A stretch of DNA of 51,126 nucleotides, taken from Branchiostoma floridae. Taxonomy: Eukaryota > Chordata > Leptocardii > Amphioxiformes > Branchiostomatidae. Location: NCBI RefSeq assembly GCF_000003815.2, contig NC_049984.1:20384214-20435339 (forward strand), in the 5' to 3' direction. The notes beneath the pieces were generated by a model, which was not told the origin of the DNA, did not search any database, and saw only the letters and a list, made by a program, of their open reading frames with translations. Below are positions 16,245-26,741 of this stretch, in pieces. How positions within the stretch are numbered: the stretch's first letter is position 1; each line of letters opens with the position of its first letter. Position numbers and translations under genes: made by a program.

Positions 16245-17000
16245 GTGAGTTATTTTGTAAACTAATTCTGTGCCAAGTCAGAAAACCTAAAAGTTCAATT
16301 TGTCCAAATGTGTACAGTATCATGCCTGTACTACAAAGACAGGAGTGCAGAAAAGCGACAGTGTAGCTCCTACGTCTCTACTTAGGTGAGATGTTACATA
16401 TAGCCGGACATGGCTAACGTCCTTCCCCCGACCATGGTTGGCTACGCCAGCCGAATCATTTGGAAATTTTAAACACACTTAGTTGTGGACTGGATGGGTT
16501 GGTTGTAGGGAGTGAGTCCCAACCACGCCATAACCACTGCTGGTTGAATCCTAACTAGTGCCCAACCTACCCATGGCCCAACCCAGATCCCAGTAGGGGC
16601 TGCACGAGCAACCTCGATGAATGTTGCTCGTACAGACCTCAGCCAGCTCCATATATCAAATATAATCACAATACGTCCATAATACTTGGGGTATGCTAGC
16701 AAAAGTGGGTCATAAATTATAAATTTGAAATAACTACATTGCTATCATTCTGTTTGATAGAATGATACTGCCACAGTATTCATCTCTTTCACTCGAGCTT
16801 CTTCGTTTCCATCTTTGGCTGCTATACATTTGTTGTCTTCTTTTCCCCAGCTGATCAGCGTAGCAAGTGGGAACCGTAAGCATGAGTGCTATCCACACTT
16901 CACATGTGCTGTTGACACAGAAAACGTCCGACGTGTCTTCAACGACTGCAGAGATATCATCCAGAGGATGCACCTACGGCAGCACGGGCTGCTGTATTGA
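16177..17000 (+). CDS. GNAS: Duplicated alternative terminal exon pair of Gs alpha (D'-E')
   Basis: Second copy of the last two Gs coding exons, 16177-16244 and 16851-17000. Lengths (68 bases; 150 versus 147 coding bases), phases, acceptors and the GTGAGT donor are kept, so exon C at 2536-2666 could splice to it directly and give a 175-residue end. No stops or frameshifts. Against D-E it changes KYFIRDEFL to [21 protein letters not shown] to [15 protein letters not shown] to ENV, and RQYELL to RQHGLLY with one extra residue. GTPase motif TCAVDT and most of alpha5 are unchanged. Exons A-C are not duplicated between 5341 and 16177, so it cannot be a free-standing gene. Best reading: alternative 3' exons giving Gs a different receptor-facing surface. 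Alternative: a young segmental duplicate on its way to becoming a pseudogene. Homology is certain; expression is inferred. Confidence 0.8.
16851..17000 (+). CDS. GNAS: Gs alpha alternative terminal exon E'
   Basis: Starts after TTCCCCAG and ends at TGA 16998-17000, giving 49 residues. It keeps [13 protein letters not shown] and [16 protein letters not shown] but ends HGLLY instead of YELL. Changes cluster in the first 12 residues (alpha4 end and alpha4/beta6 loop) and the last five; the middle is identical except I to V. Confidence 0.85.
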   Translation: MISVASGNRKHECYPHFTCAVDTENVRRVFNDCRDIIQRMHLRQHGLLY

Positions 17001-18256
17001 TTGGTTGTGCAGCTCGCGTCACCTTGTGCCGGGGAATAAGAGGTTGCAATTTTCCGAAACAATTCCTGAGTGGAGTATATAATTGAGAGGTTTAAATACA
17101 TATGCATGCCACGAACACATATTTGACCAATCACATGTGAAGACATGAAACTATCATAGCCAGGAACATTACCTCCCATGTCAGAGGATCTGGAACTTCA
17201 CTTGAAGTAGTTTGGTCTCTCTGTGTATACACATAACCCAACATAAAGCTGAATACACTGTCAAGTCACCTGGGATGTGTTTTGTTTTTCAAATGCAAAT
17301 GGTGAACTCTGACATAGTGTATTTTTCAGCATTGGCTGATTTCTGCCAAAGCTCTACATAACAAAAGCTTCAGTCTCTGCCTCTCCGATGTATACTGATC
17401 TTAGACGACCTGTGTCCACCTGTATTTCGTAAGATCTTTGTACACAAAAGAATCATTTCAAATGTTGACCTGTTTTAACACTGTGTTATGAGCCATAGGT
17501 ATGCACAAAGATGATGATATTTGTGTATTTCCAGATTCTGTATAGTATACCTGCACCTGCACTAGTTGGAATGAGTTGGACAAGAGCTCAAGCCTAGCCA
17601 TATGTGTACATTGTAACTTATATATATCTCAGCAATAAGAGACAAGATTTCGTCATATAGGGCACACCTCTGAGAGTACATAAAGCATGTATTATTATCA
17701 TCATCATCTTCATCATTATTGTCTGTGGAAATTTTGTGATGTTCCCAGTCTTGTACAGATGTATATTGATTAATGAATGAATGAAGACCTTTATTGTACG
17801 TTTTTGCTTTCTAACAAGCTAAGTACAGGTCAAGGTGAATAGGGTACATCTCCTAAGTGCAATCTGTGTAAACTGTAATACATGACTGGAACTACAAAGT
17901 CTGAAGTATACTAGTACTACTACTACTACTGGTATGTACAGGTTCAACTTCTTCTCGCTTCTTAATACAGTTGTAAATGTAGTTGCAGGTGGAGTTTAGA
18001 ATACATGGTTTGTCTAATTGCAATAGTAATGTAAACTTTTCAGTACTATTTAAATGCATAAAGCATGGGAACTTATCCTGTACACATTTGAAGAAGATAT
18101 TTCTCTCATCGTTGTATAGTGAACAGTCAACAATAAAATGACACTCGTCTTCTATCTTGTTCAAGTTACAATATTGACAAATTCTTTGTTTGAAGCATTA
18201 GTTCTGTGACAGTGGGATGCTATTGCCTTCTGCCTTTCACCATTTCTCTCAATTGT
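17001..18256 (+). other. 3' UTR-like flank of terminal exon E', split by a LINE
   Basis: Homologous to 5342-6573. The first ~250 bases are clearly diverged; 17290-17774 is almost identical to 6021-6506. A 414-base LINE tail then interrupts it, after which 18189-18256 matches 6507-6573 without visible change. An AATAAA inside the LINE (18132-18137) could act as a polyadenylation signal. Confidence 0.65.
17775..18188 (-). mobile_element. 5'-truncated LINE 3' end inserted in the E' 3' flank
   Basis: The minus strand encodes NKIEDECHFIVDCSLYNDER, the Cys/His-containing C-terminus typical of many non-LTR retrotransposon ORF2 proteins. It ends in a (ATTC)n tail, which reads GAATGAATGAAG on the plus strand at 17775. 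Comparison with the uninterrupted copy at 6501-6515 gives the insertion borders to the base. Little or no target duplication is visible. Confidence 0.85.
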
Positions 18257-18306
18257 TATCTGAACTCAGCCCTAGCCTTGGGACTAGGAAAAAGGCTGTG
18301 TTTCTG

Positions 18307-18370
18307 ATTATTACCTCCATGAAAAAATGGAGGTATAGTTTTTTCATGGAGGTAAAGTTTTGAGTGTGTC

Positions 18371-18401
<31 letters not shown>

Positions 18402-19366
18402 TTGTGTGTGTGTCTGTGTGTCCGCATATTTGTGGTCATCATAACTTGAGAACCTCTTTATGGACTACGATGATATTTGGTATGTAGGTAGGGGTTGGGA
18501 AGACAAAGGTCAAGGTCAATTTTGGGCCCCCTGGTGTGTGGCCTTGGTACTGCAGCGCAACTTCCGGTTTTGCCATCTCGGTGTTCTGAACATGCTATGG
18601 TCAAGATTTTTAAGTATTAGATAGCTCTTGTGCTCAGGAAAAAATTACGTACGTTTGGGCCCCCTAGCGTCTAGTTTGGGGATAGCAGGGGCATTTTTGT
18701 CAAAAACTTCTGACGAGGATAACTCAAGAAGGGAGCAACGGATTTTCATCATTTTTGGTGTGTAGGTACCTTAGACAATGTTGTACAAGATTAAATACTA
18801 ATTATGCAAAATAGGAGTACATTTGCATAATTAATGAGGATATTATACCATGGCAGTTTTTTCAATGTATCTCTTGTCCTGGATGTGATATGGTCTTGAC
18901 ATTTGGCTGGTAGATAGCTTGCAGTGTCATGACAAAGTGGGGCAGGTTTCAGCCCCCTAACATTTAATTTCGGAACTGCAGGGGCGTTTTTGTCAAGACA
19001 TTCTAAAGAGGATAACTGCAGAAAGGATTGATGGATTGGCATCATATCAGGCATGCTGGTACCTTAGGGAAAGATCTTCATAATGATATACATTTTATGC
19101 AAATGAGGACTTAATTTGCATAATTGATGAGGAAATTGTATAATTCCATTGTTTTCAATAACTGGACTTCAATAAATGTAATACACGTTAACTATGATAG
19201 GTGGAATATAAGCAGATACCAAATATGGTAATGAGGAACTTATTTGCATAATTTATGTAAAAATTGCAAAAACGCTTTATGATTAATAATGGGAATTTTA
19301 TAATTGTGACATGTGTACGATAGTCAATGATGAAAAATACCATGCATAAATTATGTTAATGTTTGA
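18307..19366 (+). repeat. AT-rich interspersed repeat with TG microsatellite
   Basis: The TTACCTCCATGAAAAA hairpin at 18311 is followed by a (TG)n run at about 18361-18420. 18594-19365 matches 11716-12480 almost base for base. It splits a short sequence similar to 3320-3400, so it looks like an insertion. Confidence 0.75.
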
Positions 19367-20343
19367 TAACTGTGCTGATATGAGTGAAATAGGGTCCGTG
19401 GGTAGGAATTCTCTTATTTTCTAGTCTTGGAGGGTTGAAGTGATCCAAAATTATGTACTTGGAGTTTCTACAGGCTATTGCTTATCTAGTGTGATCCTAT
19501 GTTTTAGACGAAAAAAACATGGGTGACCAGGTACGCCAAGTTTTAAAACCATTGCCCTGCAGGCTATTTTTGGCCAATTTAATCTCCCAGAGCTGATGGA
19601 TTCATCAAATAAGTAAAACTTGACCTGTTGTGTGCTTACGCTGCCCATTCGATGAGTTTTGCAGTGGTATGCAACTTTTACATGAAAAAATACCCCTAAA
19701 TCATAATAATACAGCTCAGCATGAGAAAGGTTAAATATGTCCATCCCGTACATAAACGGGCTCAGCAGGACAAGGGTTCAGACTTAGATTCATCAACGCC
19801 TACTATACTATGCATCTTTGACGTCGCGTGTTGAACGCATGAGTATGGCTGTTGATCTATTCTAAGAATTCTGGACTTTCTGGTTGGAATTGTACCGTTT
19901 TCTATGTCAAGGCAGGTATTTTTGCTCTGTATCACACTGATACTCATGTAAGATCATGTTAGTACGGAATGCTATTTTCTGCCATGGCGATGTTGTTGAT
20001 TTTCAAAACTAGCTACAGAGCTCCGTCAGTTCCATTCGTATCCCGACCACAACACCGTCGACCAGGCGTTACAGGATCTGGAGCTTTAAGTCCACAACTT
20101 TCGTAGACATGCATACATGTATGTGGGTCGGGAAGTCGGGCACCCAGACCTCAGAAGCCTCCTGTCACGGTACACCATGCCATACTTACCTGGGTTCTTA
20201 GCCGCAGAATAGGGTGCCTTCTGTAGACGTTTTAATAACATTTCAGCTATCATCCTTGCCGCCTTGGTATGACCAAGCGCGAACCTTGAGAGAGGTAGTC
20301 GAAAGGTCACCAGAATGTCGGCACAATGAATCTGTCAGTTATA
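19367..20343. other. Intergenic; one weak exon candidate
   Basis: A minus-strand open stretch 20310-20190 (FALGHTKAARMIAEMLLKRL then KAPYSAAKNP) ends at a consensus donor CCCAG/GTAAGT. No family is recognised and no partner exon was found, so it is not called as a gene. Confidence 0.3.
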
Positions 20344-21960
20344 CCCCCTTTAAGCCGGCTTTACAATTCATGCGGACGCCGGCCGAATTTGTAGCTCGGT
20401 CAGAGCTCGCCGAATTTCAACATCGCCCGAGTATCGGCTGTATTTTTTGCTGAAAATCTGCCCCTTTACAAATGGACGGAGCCCGTCCGACGTCCGTCCA
20501 ATACTACTGATTATACTTTGTTAATGAGATTGGACCATGTCTTGAACATGGACGAAGTCAGAACTGACTAACCTTGTAAAAAGCCAATATTTGTGTAAAA
20601 TCTAATTTCTGAGTTGCGGGATATGCGTAGGACATGAGTGAAGTGGACGGGCACACTGAAAACAATAATGTCAACAGGAATGTTGTGATACACCAATCCA
20701 AAAACTACCACAAGAGCCACAAAGTGAACAGACCAGTCTTATTCACCATAATACAACAATATTGAAAAAGCTGCGATCGGGCGAACCTCGGGCGAGCCTT
20801 GTGCGAATCTCGAGCGAAGGCCGGCAAAGGCCGTACTGGAAGCCTTTAGACATGAAGAATATATAATCTCACACATCCAAACCTATAGCAAAAAAATAAA
20901 TTGGAAGTACTGTCTTGGTGTCCAATTGCCTAACATTATAAAAGGTACGCAGATTTGTTTTTAGAAAAGTTCATACAGTAGTCTTTATTTATCTTTATCG
21001 GAACAAACTGTTTACTAAAGACGAAAGCCCAAAACAAAGGCACGTGTTCAACACAGGTGTCAAATTGATTAGGTGGCAGGTAAAATTCTGCCGGAGCCCT
21101 CCCGAGCTCCCAGCGACACCAGCGCAACGCTCGCCCAAAGCACGCCAAACTAGTTAAAAGTCGGACGGAATATCGTCCGGTTATTGCAGGAAGCCCGAAC
21201 GAGTCTGGCGCGAGGCCGAAGAGTTCGGGCAAACTCCGACCGAAAAAAAAGAGAGTCAAAAACCGTTGGGTTGCCGCCCGAGTATTGGCCAAGTCTTGGC
21301 CATTGCTCGGACAAGCTCCGGTCGAGCTACAGGCAACCCATTGACGAGCTCTCCGAGCACAACGCTCGCCGCCGAGGCCTCGCTGAAATTAAGCGCAGCT
21401 GCAAGTGCTAGTCTCTACCAGACTCCGGATCGCTGGAAAAATCGTAGAAATGGAACAAATAGAGGAGTAAGCCGGCCAGAGGAATATAACCGGCCAGGGA
21501 ACAGCACGCGATCCACTTTTTGATTGTAACATGTCTACTGAGTGTAGTTCACCTTAGGAAAGTGTCAGAACGTGGAAAAACAAGTCTTGAAAAAATGCCA
21601 TATGTAATGCATGGGACACGAGAACTTTGCGCAAAACATAAGATCTAGGCCCTTTTCAGCTAGTCTCTACCAGACTCCGGATCGCTGGAAAAATCGTAGA
21701 AATGGAATAAATAGAGGAGTAAGCCGGTCAGAGGAATATAACCGGCCGGTTATATTCCTCTCTATTTGTTCCATTTCTACGATTTTCCAGCGATCCGGAG
21801 TCTGGTAGAGACTATGCGAGTGCCCCGCAAACGCCGGCCGAGCTGCTAAAAATCGGTCGAGGCCCGCATAATCGCCAAAACGCCGGTCATACTCCGGCCG
21901 AAAATGTCCATTTGGAGCTCGCCAACAACTCGGCCGAGCTAAATTCTTGATTTGTAAAGG
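20344..21960. mobile_element. Composite inverted-repeat element with nested MITEs
   Basis: The left side carries CCCCCTTTAAGCCGGC and CCCCTTTACAAATG; the right end reads GATTTGTAAAGGGGGC. Inner arms share GGCCGAG-rich sequence. A fragment of the same family lies at 24385-24600, and its end occurs again at 48850. No transposase is seen. The outer limits are approximate. Confidence 0.5.
21409..21814. mobile_element. MULE-like MITE, composite, near-9-bp duplication
   Basis: Begins TAGTCTCTACCAGACTCC and ends GGAGTCTGGTAGAGACTA. Flanks TGCAAGTGC (21400-21408) and TGCGAGTGC (21815-21823) are a 9-base duplication with one mismatch. It contains a further complete copy at 21661-21814 whose arms form a 154-base hairpin. 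Confidence 0.75.
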
Positions 21961-21974
21961 GGGCTTGAAAATAC

Positions 21975-22380
21975 ATTTTTTGTATAGAAGATGAATTCCA
22001 CTTTGTTATGAAATGTCCTACCTACAGTAAAGAGAGAGAAACATTGTTTAAGAATATTAGAACCAAAACACACATCTCTCTCGCTGGTGCAGAAAACGAT
22101 ATCTTCCATGTATTGCTCTCATGTTCAACTCATATATCCGTCTATGTAGGCCAGTTTCTTTATAATGTATTCCAAATGCGAGACCAGACTAATCATACAT
22201 AACTGTACTGTTATCTATAATGTTTTGTTGTTGTTTTGTATATAGCCTCTTAGTACTATTGTCTGTATAGCTGTTAGTTGTTATTGGTTGCCATACATTG
22301 TACCCTGTGCGATTGTTGAGCAATAAATTCATTCATTCATTCATTCATTCATTCATTCATTCATTCATTCATTCATTCAT
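21975..22380 (+). mobile_element. LINE 3' end with (ATTC)n tail
   Basis: The plus strand reads FHFVMKCPTYSKERETLF, the same C-terminal Cys/His region as at 17775-18188. It is followed by ~120 bases of 3' UTR, AATAAA at 22322, and an ATTC array to 22380. 5'-truncated. Confidence 0.85.
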
Positions 22381-23015
22381 TTCATTTCACTATCTAACAA
22401 CCTGAAATACTTAAATGCTTAAAAGTTCTCGTTTCTGTACAGTCAACTTGAGATATATATAACAGTTACTACTTCCTTTTTAAAGGTTGTCCACACATTG
22501 CTTGGGTGCTGACCTCCTCAAACACACATTTTCTGCCAAATTTCATGGATTGAGAATAATCAGCAGAGTTAACGTTGTTCATTGACAGTCGCTGGACATC
22601 TGCACATTGTACAACAGACTCGTGGTATCTCGTGGGTCTTAAAAATATCGAAACCTTTGATGCATTGCTGGACCTATTTCGAAAAGTGAATTTCGAGCCA
22701 TGCCTAAACTTCCACTGTAGCACTCACTTTGCAACTATTGTGTACCCAAGAATAAAATCTCCAAGCCGCCTCCCCACAGCGCCACAGCCCGACGTGAACG
22801 GGAACTGCAGCAGCCGGCATCGGTCTCCCAGGCGAGCTCTTGTGCACGTGGGATGACATGCTTCTTTCACATCTATTCTGTCACCAATGTGAGTGTAAGA
22901 AACTAACGGGTTGTTTTGTGATGAAAATTCGGAGAAATTTGTAAAGACTGAATTCGAAGTTGCCTGGTATCATGAATATTATTTCCGGACCATGCATACT
23001 CCATGGCACAAAGCC
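22381..23015. other. Intergenic, nothing recognised
   Basis: ORFs of 84-93 codons overlap on both strands at 22469-22856 without recognisable domains. Confidence 0.4.
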
Positions 23016-23150
23016 TTACTCTCCTAGCAGAGGTTGAGTCGCGGAGATATAGTAGTAGTCGGAAAAATTACACGGACGCTCCTCTTACGTAAGAAGGTGC
23101 GCCGGTGTAATTTACTATATCTCCGCGACTCAACCTCTGCTTGGAGAGTA
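23016..23150. mobile_element. hAT-like MITE with 8-bp duplication
   Basis: Ends TTACTCTCC and GGAGAGTA bracket perfect inner arms (23027-23054 and 23113-23140). Flanked by ACAAAGCC at 23008-23015 and 23151-23158. 135 bases, non-coding. Confidence 0.8.
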
Positions 23151-23158
23151 ACAAAGCC

Positions 23159-24384
23159 TCTTGTCGCTCCAGGGTCCGACATTTTCATTGCGACGAAGAT
23201 CCATCAGAAGAGAGCAAACCACAGGTCGAAAGATGAAGCGCCATTGTGCGACTCTGAGTGGCCTTCCACATAAAAAACAGTCCTCACTTCGCCCTGACAT
23301 CCCTCATGGTGTGCATGTCGGTGATTCATATTAAAGTATCCTCTGCCAGGCTCCACATGTCGCTGGAAAGTGTTAGAAATTGGCTAAATAGATAACACGC
23401 TACGGGAGTTAGCTGGCCGTGAGGCGTACAGTTTGCGTCTTAGATGTGAGAGAAACTGTGGAAATTTGAAGTATAGGAGAGGACTTTGGGCGGTTTTGGT
23501 CAACACCTTTCTGTGTCCAGACATAATACGCATGCTCTGAAACCGTCGGCAACACCATAGTCATGATCTACGGCGGATAGAGTGGGCATCTGGGCCTGGG
23601 TGACACCAGAATAGGTTACCTGGAATCATCATATGTAATTCGACACCGCGTATTTCATCAGTTTTTTCACTCGCACAGTGGCTTCATGTGGCGAAATCGG
23701 TAAGGTGTTTGGCCCAAACCCATAGGTACTATGTCTATGTTCAAAACCGCTGGTGTGCCCTTGGTAAAGGCACGACATTCCCCACTTCACTCAGGTGTAA
23801 AAATGAGTACGAGTCGGTTAGGCCGTCCGTTAAATGGAGGTCCCGTGTTTAGGAGAGCCACACCACATGCACGTTAAAGCGCCTGCCTACACTTATCGAA
23901 AATAGTAAGGGTCCTTCCCGCGTGAGTGGATTAAACCTTACAGTCTGGTTTCCGGGTTGAAAAGGTCATAGTCACCTGTTATGTTAATCCTTCCGAACAT
24001 TTATAAACTACATAAATACAATTTAAGAAAAATAGCTAGCATCATGTAGTAAAAGTAGCTGACTTTAAATCTTTCTTTGTTATCTAAAGTATCTATTGCG
24101 AAACTCAGTGCCGCTCAGTGATGATGAAATTGAGTGCACATTAATTGTTTTGTTGTATCAGTTCTTCATAAGGACCTCATCAGTATATGCTAACACGGCG
24201 TTGAACAGGCGGAGGAAAAGCTACAGACCATGCATGCATTGTTCTTTTTGGAAGATGGGCTGCTATTCCTTCCCATTCTTGGCCTTGTCTGCGCATGTCT
24301 CAGACAAATGGTGTTTTGAATAAATCGGACGATAATTTGTACCACTATGTTACGGGCCGTAATAGCCTGGATGTGATGTGATGC
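23159..24384. other. Intergenic with MITE debris
   Basis: About 23345-23400 resembles a diverged half of the MULE-like MITE (CTGCCAGGCTCCA, TCGCTGGAAA). No gene was seen. Confidence 0.4.
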
Positions 24385-24600
24385 GGTGATTCGAACGCCG
24401 ACCGCGGAATTTGTAGATTGGTTTCAACATCGTGAAGGCATCGGCTGTGATTTTCGCTGAAAATCTGCATCTTTACAAATTGTACGGGGCTCGGGCGACG
24501 TCTATCAAACACTAATGATATATCCCCATGAGATGGTAGCATCTCTGGGACATGGACAAAGTGAGAATCGACTAATCCGGTAAAAAGCTACTATCTGGAT
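24385..24600 (+). repeat. Diverged copy of the 20344 element family
   Basis: Follows 20380-20590 in order: GGCTGT.ATTTT, GCTGAAAATCTGC, TTTACAAAT, then ACATGGACAAAGT and TAAAAAGC. Confidence 0.6.
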
Positions 24601-25305
24601 TGTAATTACATTTGATAGGCGTTGGGAAGGAAAAGGTAAGGGTCAATTTTAGTTTTAGGACCTCAAGGTGTTCTTGTTCCTGCAGCATGACTTTGTTTTT
24701 TGTATCTTTTGACCTGGACACGCCATGGTCTTGATTTGTTTTGGTGGCGTATAGCTTGTGATGTGAGAAAGAAGCTGGTGATGTAAGGAAGAAGTGATGT
24801 ACGTTGGGTTCCCTAGCAGCTTGCTCTGAAACTGCAGGGGCATTTTTGGCAAAATCTTCCAAAGAGCATTACGGAACATAGGAACGATGGATTTCTATGA
24901 TATTTAGCATTTGCATAATTGATGAGAATATGTACACAATGATGTACACAATGCATTTTATACAAATTAGGACATAATTTGCATGATTACTGACGAACTT
25001 ATATAAATCCATTGTTTTCCATAACTGGACTCCAATAAATGTAACACATGTCATTCATGACTGGTGAAACATAAACAGATACCAAACATGCAAATGAGGA
25101 ACCGATTTGCATAACTAATGCAAACATGGCTAAAGCGCTTAACTAATAGTAGAAATGATGGGATTTTTTTTATTTGTGACATGTGGAAGCTAATCAGTGA
25201 TGAACATCACCATAAATTATGCATAAATTATGTAAATGTGTATGTTATTTGCATAACATTTACAAAAGATGTTTCATGGATGTATGAGGTTGCTGAACTC
25301 TAGTT
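24601..25305 (+). repeat. AT-rich interspersed repeat
   Basis: Same family as 11455-12560. It has TTTGCATAAT-type motifs and ends at TGCTGAACTCTAG. Confidence 0.7.
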
Positions 25306-25693
25306 ACGTATTATTTCTTTCAACTCTCTCAAAATAACATTACTTGGGTTTCGATCCAGGTTTGGATTTGTGTGTTTACCTCGTACGCTTTTTGCACACT
25401 GCCTCTGTGCTTTCTTATTAATCAGACAGACTTTAAACATAATATCCGTATGATGATGATGATCCGTACTGAAAGAAACAAAATTTGATACACAAGAACA
25501 CGTCGGCGGGTATCAAGAACGCATGGTTATAATATTTCTACACAGATCACATCTACAATCTTATTTGACTACCTAGCAAAAGTCAACAAATCACATAGAT
25601 TCGTGTGGCACAAGTACATCACGACTCCAAGGTGTAACACATTTGATAATTTGCAACCGTCAATAAGCGCCACGCTTCCTGGAACAAGCGGCT

Positions 25694-25754
25694 TGTGAGT
25701 GTGAGTGAGTGAGTGAGTGAGTGAGTGAGTGAGTGAGTGAGTGAGTGAGTGAGT
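25694..25754 (+). repeat. (GTGA)n microsatellite
   Basis: About 15 tandem GTGA/GAGT units. Confidence 0.95.
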
Positions 25755-25894
25755 CAACAAACCCGCTGCTGTATACCATATTTTCATATTGTGGTAGCTC
25801 AATGTTATGGCTTGTTTCTTTCTATATGAGTAATTGAGTAACAATGGTAGAAAATACGTATTTACAGGGACATAGCTAATTTGCTGCTACTGGT

Positions 25895-26505
25895 GTACAA
25901 ACCAAGAAGATGTACAAGCACATACGAGGGGCGTGCAATTAGTAATGGTCCTGACCCATTTCCCAAAGCAGGAGATTAATGAAACTTGGCACAGTTATTA
26001 GTCTTTCTCTTCATAGGAATCACCCAGAGTTATGCATTTCTCCCATCGTTTGATGCAGCTCTGGACACCGATTTTGTAGGACACCCCAGGTTGGTCCTCC
26101 AACTGATGCCTCATCAATGGCACAAGAGGGACGACCAGGTCTGGGAGCTGTTTCCACAGACTTCCAGCCACGTTTGAATTCAGGATGCCAGCGTTTTACA
26201 AGGTCATATGATGGGGCATCATCACCATAAGTTTCATTTATTTCATCAAAAGTCTTCTTTGGTGTGCGTCCTTTCAAATTATACAAAAACCGGATCACTG
26301 CGCGACACTCAACTGGTTCCATTTCACACCTGGTCCATCTCGCACCTGACTAAGTTCAAACACCAGTAAATCAGAAACCACAATTAGTTCAGAGCTGTCT
26401 TTTGCAACATAACCCATAGAGATATGAATTATTACACATACAAAATTTCATTTAGATCAGACAACTGGAAGTGGGTACAAACCAAGAAGATGTACAAGCA
26501 CATAC
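25895..26505 (-). mobile_element. Internally deleted mariner between 31-bp direct repeats
   Basis: The minus strand from 26322 encodes ECRAVIRFLYNLKGRTPKKT and then DDAPSYDLVKRW, the N-terminal helix-turn-helix of mariner transposases. At about 26090 it jumps to another frame reading SCIKRWEKCITLGDSYEEKD, the usual mariner C-terminus, so the DDE catalytic core is deleted. Identical 31-base direct repeats (25895-25925 and 26475-26505) bracket it. One end, TACGAGGGGCGTGC, looks like a mariner terminus; the opposite inverted end was not found. Confidence 0.8.
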
Positions 26506-26741
26506 ATGTATGTGAACAGTATTACAGCGTGTTTCATTTTAATTGCAGAAGAGGTCTTAATTTGCGTAATCAATACATATGTATAATATATTAATGTTTC
26601 TCTTTTCTTAAATTGGACTCGTCAAAACTATGTAACTTCTATTGAAACTAAGAAAGCATTAAGTTGCAAAATCTTGATAATACCTAATGATTCCTAGGGA
26701 ACTTAGGCTACGCTGCCTGTGGTGTCAGTGTCACCCTCCTG
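26506..26741. other. Short AT-rich intergenic stretch
   Basis: Nothing coding. It may include worn repeat sequence (TTTGCGTAATC at 26571). Confidence 0.35.

Noticed and set aside
16135-18256. Duplicate Gs exons as a plain assembly artefact (unmerged haplotype)
   Set aside because: Haplotype copies would carry matching flanks and intervening sequence and would not change 13 residues while leaving distal 3' UTR almost identical. Not fully excluded without read depth.
20180-20192. U1 snRNA-like start (ATACTTACCTGG)
   Set aside because: Only the first dozen bases match; they are simply the reverse complement of a good splice donor, and the U1 body does not follow.
20936-21292. 118-codon minus-strand ORF
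   Set aside because: It lies inside a non-coding inverted-repeat element with GC-skewed arms; no conserved motif.
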